From assembly GCA_032250585.1 (NCBI GenBank), contig JAVVFH010000239.1, positions 1 through 5,380 of the forward strand: a stretch of 5,380 nt of DNA, read 5' to 3'. This DNA is from JAVVFH01 sp032250585. GTDB taxonomy: Bacteria > Pseudomonadota > Gammaproteobacteria > Xanthomonadales > SZUA-36. The notes under the pieces are model-generated. The model was not told where the DNA came from, did not search any database, and worked only from the letters and a program-made list of their open reading frames with translations. Below are positions 1 through 5,380 of this stretch, in pieces. Both the position numbers and the translations under genes were made by a program. Position 1 is the first letter of the stretch. Each line of letters opens with the position of its first letter.

Positions 1-594
1 CTGACGAGGATGCACGCGCTCTTCTGGCCGATCTCGGACATTGTCTGTGGGGCCCAGATGCTGGGCGGCTACACCGCCGGCGCGCTGATGACGATCAACG
101 GCACGATCAGCATCGGCGACACCTTCACCGAAGGCGAAGCCCTGCAGTTCACGGGCATTCCCAATTTTGCACCCGAACTGTTCCGGCGGGCACAGCTGCG
201 CGACCCGCTCAAGCTAAAAGCGCTGCAGAAAGGACTGGCCCAGCTTTCCGAGGAGGGTGCGACCCAGTTTTTCAAACCCCTGCTGGGCAACGAACTGATC
301 CTCGGGGCGGTGGGCATCCTGCAGTTTGACGTGGTGGCCTACCGGCTTAAAAACGAATACGGCGTGGATGCGATATTTGAAAACGTCAACGTCCAGACGG
401 CGCGCTGGATCCAGTGCGACGACAACCGGATGCTGGCGGATTTCACCCGTCAATTGGAACAACACCTGGCGCGCGACGGCGCGGGGGAGCTCGTCTATCT
501 GGCGCCGACACGGGTGAACCTGCAACTGACCGAAGAACGCTGGCCCGGCATCACATTCCGGGCGACCCGCGAAACCGTCGTGTTCATCGAATGA
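1..594 (+). CDS. prfC: Peptide chain release factor 3 (RF3), C-terminal part, cut by the left window edge
   Basis: RF3 is a cytoplasmic translational GTPase that removes RF1 and RF2 from the ribosome after peptide release. The frame is open to base 1, so the start and the GTPase domain lie outside; about 197 codons remain of a family length near 530. From about base 100 the match is strong: GTISIGDTFTEGE, then TGIPNFAPELFRR, DPLKLKALQKGLAQLSEEG, GAVGILQFDVVAYRLKNEY and VNVQTARW, in the family order, ending with APTRVNLQLTEERWP. These cover the end of domain II and all of domain III. The ATG at base 10 is not a real start. The first ~33 codons fit poorly: the conserved EAYPGDIIGINNHGT stretch is replaced by GGYTAGALMTINGT. 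That may reflect edge sequence errors or local divergence. The stop is TGA at 592-594, and the MATE gene follows 4 bases later. The identification is secure; the extreme 5' segment is doubtful. Confidence 0.95.
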   Translation: MTRMHALFWPISDIVCGAQMLGGYTAGALMTINGTISIGDTFTEGEALQFTGIPNFAPELFRRAQLRDPLKLKALQKGLAQLSEEGATQFFKPLLGNELILGAVGILQFDVVAYRLKNEYGVDAIFENVNVQTARWIQCDDNRMLADFTRQLEQHLARDGAGELVYLAPTRVNLQLTEERWPGITFRATRETVVFIE

Positions 595-598
595 ACGA

Positions 599-1957
599 AT
601 GACGGCGAGCCTCCGGAATGCCGCGTCGCTGCTGCCCGGGCGTGACCGACGCGGGATGATCTGGAGTATCGCCCTGCCGATCACGGGCGGGATGATGTCG
701 CAGAACATCATGAACCTGGTCGACATTGGCATGGTGGGACGCCTGGGGGACCAGGCGTTGGCCGCCACCGGCATCGGCAGTTTCGCCAATTACATGGCGA
801 TCGCCTTCATCATCGGGCTTTCGGTCGGGGTTCAGGCGCTGGCCGCCCGGCGGCTGGGCGAGGGACGGGATTCGGAAACCGCCATTCCCCTCAACGGCGG
901 GCTGCTCCTGTCGCTGATCATCGGGGCGCCGTTATGCGTCGCGATGATCCTGCTGACCCCCTTCGCTTTCACACTGGTCACCGACGACCCGCAGGTCGCG
1001 GAGCTGGGCATACCTTATCTGCAGATCCGGATCGCGAGCATGATCGCGGTGGGCATGAACTTTTCCTTTCGCGGCTACTGGAGCGCGATCCACATGACTG
1101 GCGTCTATCTGCGCACGCTGCTGGTGATGCACGCCATCAACATTTTTCTGAACTGGGTGCTGATTTTCGGCAAGCTGGGCGCGCCGGAACTGGGCGTGTT
1201 CGGCGCCGGTCTGGCGACCACGATTTCGCTGTACATCGGCACGCTGCTCTATTTTCTGTCCGCCGCGCGGCACGCCCGTGACAAGGGCTTTTTGCGCGCC
1301 GTACCCTCGCGCGAAACACTCTGGAAACAACTTCGCCTGTCGCTGCCGTCCAGCCTGCAGCAGCTGTTTTTCGCGGCCGGACTGGTGGCCCTGGTGTGGA
1401 TCGTCGGGCGCATCGGCACCGCCGAGGTCGCCGCCGTGAACGTCCTGATGACCTTCCACATCACCGCCATGCTGCCGGCCTTCGGCGTGGCGCTGGCCAC
1501 AACCACCCTGGTCGGCAACGCCCTCGGGCGCGGCGACGTGGAAGACGCGGCGGCCTGGGGCTGGAATGGCGCGGCGCTGACTTTTGTTTACGGGGTGCTG
1601 CTGAGTCTTGTCCTGGTGCCCCTGGCCCTACCCCTGCTCGGCGTCTTCCTGACCAATCCCGAGACCCTTGAACTGGCCTACCTGCCAATGATCCTGTGGG
1701 CACTGGTCATCAGCTTCGACACCGTCGGCATGGTGCTGATGAACGCGTTGATGGGCGCCGGCGACACGCGCCGCGGCATGCTCATCACGGTGAGCTGGCA
1801 ATGGGTATTTTTCCTGCCGCTGGCCTGGATGGTGGGCCCGGTGCTCGGTTACGGTCTGCTCGGCGTATGGATCATCAACGTCGTCTATCGCCTCGGCCAG
1901 GCCTGCCACTGCAGCCGCGCATGGGCGAGCCGCCATTGGGCGCAGATCCAAATCTGA
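599..1957 (+). CDS. MATE family efflux transporter (NorM/DinF type)
   Basis: This is an inner-membrane multidrug and toxin extrusion antiporter, which in this family expels cationic or aromatic compounds using Na+ or H+. It has 452 residues, the usual length, with about 12 hydrophobic helices in two related halves. The first half shows MSQNIMNLVDIGMVGRLG at 33-50 followed by ALAATG, and the helix 5-6 signature LNWVLIFGKLGAPELGVFGAGLAT at 184-207. The second half starts near 245 and contains TTTLVGNALGRGD (301-313) and MGAGDTRRG (385-393), both typical of MATE proteins. The ATG at 599 is chosen because it lies 4 bases after the prfC stop and gives a family-like N-terminus (charged, then MIWSIALPITGG). 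No good Shine-Dalgarno sequence precedes it, which fits translational coupling. The end, AWASRHWAQIQI, fits the family, but ACHCSR (435-440) in the last helix is unusually polar. Substrate and coupling ion cannot be read from the sequence. Confidence 0.94.
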   Translation: MTASLRNAASLLPGRDRRGMIWSIALPITGGMMSQNIMNLVDIGMVGRLGDQALAATGIGSFANYMAIAFIIGLSVGVQALAARRLGEGRDSETAIPLNGGLLLSLIIGAPLCVAMILLTPFAFTLVTDDPQVAELGIPYLQIRIASMIAVGMNFSFRGYWSAIHMTGVYLRTLLVMHAINIFLNWVLIFGKLGAPELGVFGAGLATTISLYIGTLLYFLSAARHARDKGFLRAVPSRETLWKQLRLSLPSSLQQLFFAAGLVALVWIVGRIGTAEVAAVNVLMTFHITAMLPAFGVALATTTLVGNALGRGDVEDAAAWGWNGAALTFVYGVLLSLVLVPLALPLLGVFLTNPETLELAYLPMILWALVISFDTVGMVLMNALMGAGDTRRGMLITVSWQWVFFLPLAWMVGPVLGYGLLGVWIINVVYRLGQACHCSRAWASRHWAQIQI

Positions 1958-1964
1958 ACGGACA

Positions 1965-1998
1965 GGAAGCCGAAAACTGCATCGGTTCCCTTTTTCTT
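1965..1998 (+). terminator. Rho-independent terminator after the MATE gene
   Basis: The left arm GGAAGCCGA (1965-1973) pairs with TCGGTTCC (1982-1989), giving eight base pairs with one bulged G at 1969 and the loop AAACTGCA. It is followed at once by C and the T-rich run TTTTTCTT (1991-1998). It starts 7 bases after the MATE stop codon. The position and T-run make it the probable end of the prfC-MATE transcript. Free energy was not computed. Partial read-through into the nucleoside transporter gene remains possible. Confidence 0.8.
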
Positions 1999-2035
1999 GG
2001 TACCCTGCCGATCAGAACAAGAACAATACCAAAAC

Positions 2036-2040
2036 GGAGA
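2036..2040 (+). promoter_or_regulatory. Ribosome binding site that fixes the nucleoside transporter start
   Basis: GGAGA lies 7 bases before the ATG at 2048, the only strong Shine-Dalgarno match in this gap. It supports 2048 over an upstream in-frame TTG at 1997, which would lie within the terminator T-run and add a polar 17-residue leader unlike the family. Confidence 0.8.
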
Positions 2041-2047
2041 GCGTGGC

Positions 2048-3319
2048 ATGATCGGTAGCATCGCGTTTGGAATCTTTGGCCTTGCCGTGCTGATCGGCAT
2101 CGCGTTCGGCCTGTCGACGAACCGTTCGGCTGTGGACTGGAAACTGGTCATTTCCGGAATCACTTTACAGCTGCTGTTCGCGGTGCTGGTCATCCTGGTG
2201 CCGGGCGGCCGGCAATTTTTCGAAGGCCTCAGCCGGGTTTTCGTGCAGATCATCAGTTTTTCAGCGAACGGTGCCGCGTTCATCTTCGGGCCCCTGGCCG
2301 ACCCCTCCAGCCTGGGCTTCATTTTCGCCTTCCAGGTGCTGCCAACCATCATTTTCTTCGCTTCGCTGATGGCCGTGCTTTATCACCTCGGCGTGATGCA
2401 GAAAATCGTCCAGGTCATGGCCTGGGTCATGCTCAAGATCCTGCGCACCAGCGGCGCGGAATCGCTGTCGGTGGCGGCCAATGTTTTCATCGGCCAGACC
2501 GAAGCCCCGCTGGTGGTGCGCCCCTACATCGCGCGCATGACCGAATCCGAACTGTTCACGATGATGGTGGGCGGCATGGCGACCATCGCCGGCGGCGTGC
2601 TGGCAGCCTACATCACACTGCTGGGCGGTGCCGACGAGGCGGCCCGGATTTTCTACGCCAAACACCTGCTGTCCGCCAGCATCATGGCCGCGCCGGCGAC
2701 GGTGGTCATCGCCAAGCTGCTGCGGCCGGAAATGGAGGAGTCGCTGACCCGCGGCGAGGTCCGGCTGCACGTGGAGAAAACCGCCACCAACGTCATCGAG
2801 GCCGCCGCCAACGGCGCGGCGGACGGCTGGCGACTCGCTCTGAACGTCGGCGCCATGCTGCTCGCTTTCATCGCCCTGATCGCGATGATCGACTACCCGC
2901 TGGGCTGGCTCGGCGAAATCAGCGGCTTCGAGGCCGCGACCAACCGCACGCTGAGCCTCTCGACCATGCTCGGTTACCTGCTGTCGCCGATGGCCTGGGT
3001 GATCGGGGTACCCTGGCAGGACGCGGTCACCGTCGGCGGCCTGATCGGTGAAAAAGTGGTCACCAACGAGTTCGTGGCTTACGTGCATCTCAATGAGATC
3101 CAGGACACGATTTCACCGCAGGCGCTGCTGATTTCCACTTACGCGCTGTGCGGCTTCGCCAACTTCTCGTCGATCGCCATCCAGATCGGCGGCATTGGGG
3201 GCATCGCGCCCGAACGGCGCCCCGACATCGCCCGCCTGGGTCTGAAGGCCGTGCTCGGCGGTGCGCTGGCGACCATGATGACGGCCACCATCGCGGGTGT
3301 CCTCAACACGCTCGTCTGA
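2048..3319 (+). CDS. Concentrative nucleoside transporter (CNT/NupC family)
   Basis: CNT proteins import nucleosides across the inner membrane with Na+ or H+. The product has 423 residues, close to bacterial NupC-type proteins. The N-terminus holds membrane helices (5-22, 33-51), followed by the interface region ending in FIFAFQVLPTIIFFASL (91-107). Substrate-site motifs are all present: GQTEAPLVVRPY (149-160, first helical hairpin), TNEFVAY (339-345), and CGFANFSSIAIQIGGIGGIAPERR (368-391, second hairpin region). These carry the Gln/Glu, Glu and Asn/Ser residues known to contact nucleoside in the family. The stretch around 226-262 is hydrophilic and resembles the usual loop between the two repeats. 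The ATG at 2048 has GGAGA 7 bases upstream. The gene follows an intrinsic terminator, so it probably has its own promoter, although I found no convincing -35/-10 pair in the 50-base gap. Its stop is one base before the next gene. Purine or pyrimidine preference cannot be assigned. Confidence 0.95.
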   Translation: MIGSIAFGIFGLAVLIGIAFGLSTNRSAVDWKLVISGITLQLLFAVLVILVPGGRQFFEGLSRVFVQIISFSANGAAFIFGPLADPSSLGFIFAFQVLPTIIFFASLMAVLYHLGVMQKIVQVMAWVMLKILRTSGAESLSVAANVFIGQTEAPLVVRPYIARMTESELFTMMVGGMATIAGGVLAAYITLLGGADEAARIFYAKHLLSASIMAAPATVVIAKLLRPEMEESLTRGEVRLHVEKTATNVIEAAANGAADGWRLALNVGAMLLAFIALIAMIDYPLGWLGEISGFEAATNRTLSLSTMLGYLLSPMAWVIGVPWQDAVTVGGLIGEKVVTNEFVAYVHLNEIQDTISPQALLISTYALCGFANFSSIAIQIGGIGGIAPERRPDIARLGLKAVLGGALATMMTATIAGVLNTLV

Positions 3320-3320
3320 A

Positions 3321-5216
3321 ATGTCCGGCGGTTCTCAATTCGCGCTCTTCAGCCAGCGGCGCTTCATGCCGTTTTTCATGACGCAGGCGCTCGGCGCGTT
3401 CAACGACAACATCTTCAAAAACGCCCTGGCCGCGCTGCTGGTCTTCCAGGGCAGCCGCCTGGCCGGACTGAACACGGACCAGGTCGTGAACCTCAGCGCC
3501 ATGGTATTCATCCTGCCGTTTTTCCTCTTTTCCGCCCTGTTCGGGCAATTTGCGGACAAGTACGAAAAGTCGCTGCAGATCCGCCACATCAAGCTGTTCG
3601 AGATCCTGATCATGGCGCTGGCGACACTCGGTTTCTGGCTCAACAACGTGCCGCTGCTGCTGTTCGTGTTGTTTCTGCTGGGCCTGCAGTCCACCGTCTT
3701 CGGCCCCATCAAGTACGGTATTCTGCCGCAGATCCTGTCGCGCCATGAGCTGATCGGCGGTAACGCGCTGGTCGAAATGGGTACCTTCGTCGCGATCCTG
3801 GCCGGTACCATCGCCGGGCCCCAACTCGCCGGCATCGAAGTCGCCTGGCCGTATTATGCCGGCGGCGCGGGACTGGCAGTGGCCGTGACGGGCTACCTGT
3901 ACAGCCGGCGGGTACCGATCGCAGAAGCGGTCTGTCCGGAACTGAAAATCAACTGGAACGTTTTCAGCGAGACCGTCCGTAACCTGAAGTTCATCAACCA
4001 GAACCGGACCGTGCTGAACAGTGTGTTGGCCATTTCCTGGTTCTGGTTCTTCGGCGCCACCTTCCTCGTGCAGATTCCCAGCTACAGCCAGAACGTGTTG
4101 GGCGGGGACGAAAATCTGATGTCGGCACTGCTGGGCATCTTCATCATCGGCATCAGCAGCGGTTCGCTGCTGTGCGAAAAACTGTCCGGCAAGCAGGTGG
4201 AAATCGGGCTGGTCCCCTTCGGGGCCTTCGGTCTGACGCTGTTCGCCCTGGACCTTTATTTTGCCTCACCGGTCGTGCCCGGCGTTAACGTGTCGGCATC
4301 GGCTTTCCTATCCGGAGCGGGCAGTTGGCGCATCGTCGTGGACTTTCTGCTGATCGGCGTGTTCGGCGGTTTTTACATCGTGCCGCTGTATGCCCTGGTA
4401 CAGTCGCGCTCGGAACCCAGTCACCGCTCGCGGGTGATTGCCGGGCTCAACATCCTCAACGCGCTGTTCATGGTTATCGCCGCCGTGATGGCCATGCTGA
4501 TGCTTGGCCCGGGTGGTTTCACGATTCCGCAGCTGTTTTTGCTGGTCGCCCTGCTGAACGCAGCGGTCGCGATTTATATCTTCAGCCTGGTGCCCGAGTT
4601 CCTGATGCGGTTTCTGGTCTGGATGCTGATCCACACCATTTACCGCGTGCGAGTAACGGGCATGGAGAACATTCCCGAGCAGGGACCGGTCATCGTCGCC
4701 AGCAACCACGTCAGCTTCGTCGACCCGCTGATACTCGGCGGCATGATTCGGCGGCCCGTCAATTTCGTCATGTACTACAAAATCTACCGGGTTCCGCTGC
4801 TGAACTTCATCTTCCGCACCAGCAAGGCCATCCCGATCGCTGCTCGGGCGGAACGACCGGACATCCTGGAAAAAGCCTACCGACGCATGCACAAGGTGTT
4901 GACGGCCGGTGGCGTTCTCGGCATTTTCCCCGAAGGGCAAATCACGCACGATGGCGAAATCCAGATCTTCCGTCCCGGTATCGAAAAGATCCTCTCCGAA
5001 CAGCTGGCAGCGGGCCAGGCCGTGCCCGTCGTACCGGTCGCCCTGTGCAATCTCTGGGGCTCGCTGTTCAGCCGCCGGAACCGCCTGCACCGGCGCCGGC
5101 CTTACAAGCTGTGGGCGCAGATCGGGATGCGGGTGGGTGAGCCCATTGCCCCCGAAGAGGTCACTGCCGAACGCTTGCAGCGCGAAGTGAAGAGACTGCG
5201 GGGCGACGATCGCTGA
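3321..5216 (+). CDS. LplT-like MFS transporter fused to PlsC-type acyltransferase (lysophospholipid salvage)
   Basis: This is a 631-residue two-domain inner-membrane protein. Residues 1-423 form a major facilitator domain of the lysophospholipid transporter (LplT) type: TQALGAFNDNIFKNAL (21-35), FGPIKYGILPQIL (127-139) and FGGFYIVPLYAL (348-359). Residues about 440-610 form a PlsC/LPLAT domain in the cytosol, with the catalytic NHVSFVD (462-468; H463 and D468), KAIPI (502-506), FPEGQITHDG (536-545) and VPVVPVAL (568-575). All four acyltransferase blocks are present, so the enzyme should be active. The likely role is flipping lysophospholipid inward and re-acylating it; acylation of 1-acylglycerol-3-phosphate is an alternative. 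Aas carries an additional AMP-binding acyl-ACP synthetase domain, which is absent here: the protein stops soon after the acyltransferase. The ATG at 3321 gives the family-like start MSGGSQFALFSQRRF, one base after the CNT stop (TGA-A-ATG). A GTG at 3297 would overlap CNT. Neither start has a good ribosome site, so coupling by re-initiation is likely. Confidence 0.92.
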   Translation: MSGGSQFALFSQRRFMPFFMTQALGAFNDNIFKNALAALLVFQGSRLAGLNTDQVVNLSAMVFILPFFLFSALFGQFADKYEKSLQIRHIKLFEILIMALATLGFWLNNVPLLLFVLFLLGLQSTVFGPIKYGILPQILSRHELIGGNALVEMGTFVAILAGTIAGPQLAGIEVAWPYYAGGAGLAVAVTGYLYSRRVPIAEAVCPELKINWNVFSETVRNLKFINQNRTVLNSVLAISWFWFFGATFLVQIPSYSQNVLGGDENLMSALLGIFIIGISSGSLLCEKLSGKQVEIGLVPFGAFGLTLFALDLYFASPVVPGVNVSASAFLSGAGSWRIVVDFLLIGVFGGFYIVPLYALVQSRSEPSHRSRVIAGLNILNALFMVIAAVMAMLMLGPGGFTIPQLFLLVALLNAAVAIYIFSLVPEFLMRFLVWMLIHTIYRVRVTGMENIPEQGPVIVASNHVSFVDPLILGGMIRRPVNFVMYYKIYRVPLLNFIFRTSKAIPIAARAERPDILEKAYRRMHKVLTAGGVLGIFPEGQITHDGEIQIFRPGIEKILSEQLAAGQAVPVVPVALCNLWGSLFSRRNRLHRRRPYKLWAQIGMRVGEPIAPEEVTAERLQREVKRLRGDDR

Positions 5217-5380
5217 AAGTCCGCCATCCCGTGCGGTGGCAGACGAAGCCCGCGACTGCTGAGTCGGACAGAAAAAAGCTGGCGAAACGGGATTTTCTAC
5301 TACTGTCCTGTCACGCATCTTATGTCGCTTTCAGCAAAGCAAGAAGCGGTCAGATGCCAGGCGCGCGAGTGCAGGACTAG
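5217..5380. other. Non-coding tail with short hairpins, no recognised gene
   Basis: These 164 bases after the fusion gene hold no supported gene on either strand. A 6-bp stem, GCCATC (5223-5228) with GGTGGC (5235-5240), including one T-G pair, starts 6 bases after the stop. Two 5-bp stems follow: CGACT/AGTCG (5253-5266) and GCTTT/AAAGC (5327-5340). None is followed by a T-run on the plus strand, so none is a clear intrinsic terminator. The A-run at 5272-5277 sits on the wrong side to act as a minus-strand terminator for the nearby stem. The only short ATG frame, at 5355, gives eight residues ending at the window edge. Confidence 0.5.

Noticed and set aside
1994..2027. Possible promoter for the CNT gene, with TTCTTG as -35 and AACAAT as -10
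   Set aside because: The spacing is 22 bases and both hexamers are poor matches; the -35 would also lie within the terminator T-run.
2261..3088. Open frame of 275 codons on the minus strand opposite the nucleoside transporter
   Set aside because: The composition is His/Gly/Gln/Asp-rich low complexity, the expected antisense reading of a membrane protein gene. It has no motif.
3297..3320. Upstream GTG start for the transporter-acyltransferase fusion
   Set aside because: It would add eight residues (MSSTRSSE) not typical of the family, overlaps the CNT end, and has no ribosome site. The ATG at 3321 gives the expected N-terminus.
5223..5240. Hairpin after the last gene as an intrinsic terminator
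   Set aside because: The stem is short with a T-G pair, and no T-run follows, so a terminator call is not supported.
5266..5308. Inverted pair GGACAG (5266-5271) and CTGTCC (5303-5308)
   Set aside because: It is only six bases long with a 31-base spacer, and pairing does not extend in either direction. It could easily be chance.
4308..5318. Long open frame of 336 codons on the minus strand across the acyltransferase region
   Set aside because: It is antisense to a well-supported gene in GC-rich DNA, and its product is rich in His, Gln, Asp and Arg with no recognisable domain. This is the usual shadow pattern.

Overview
All four coding regions lie on the plus strand and are packed tightly. 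The DNA is GC-rich with strong G/C preference at third codon positions. The set comprises peptide chain release factor 3, a MATE exporter, a concentrative nucleoside transporter and an LplT-type transporter fused to a PlsC-type acyltransferase. Together these suggest a high-GC gammaproteobacterium; this is inferred from protein families and composition only, and no marker gene fixes the taxon. There are no RNA genes, CRISPR arrays, insertion sequences or other mobile elements. The window reads as ordinary chromosomal housekeeping and membrane-transport sequence.

Layout. Bases 1-594 hold the 3' part of prfC (RF3), cut by the left edge. Its first ~33 codons match the family poorly, while everything from about base 100 onward matches it very well. 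A complete MATE-family exporter (599-1957) starts 4 bases after the prfC stop, so the two are probably co-transcribed and translationally coupled. A good intrinsic terminator (1965-1998) follows and closes this unit.

The second unit starts with a CNT-family nucleoside transporter (2048-3319) that has a clear ribosome binding site. One base after its stop comes a 631-residue fusion protein (3321-5216): an N-terminal LplT-like major facilitator domain and a C-terminal glycerophospholipid acyltransferase domain. The last 164 bases (5217-5380) hold no recognisable gene, only a few short hairpins and no convincing terminator.

How the parts may work together. RF3 recycles release factors at the ribosome, and its link to the MATE exporter may be only positional. 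In the second unit, the CNT protein takes up nucleosides, while the fusion protein plausibly moves lysophospholipids inward across the inner membrane and re-acylates them. Both are salvage functions, which could explain coupled expression, but that is inference. I see no convincing undescribed system here. The most interesting item is the transporter-acyltransferase fusion, which lacks the acyl-ACP synthetase domain found in Aas.
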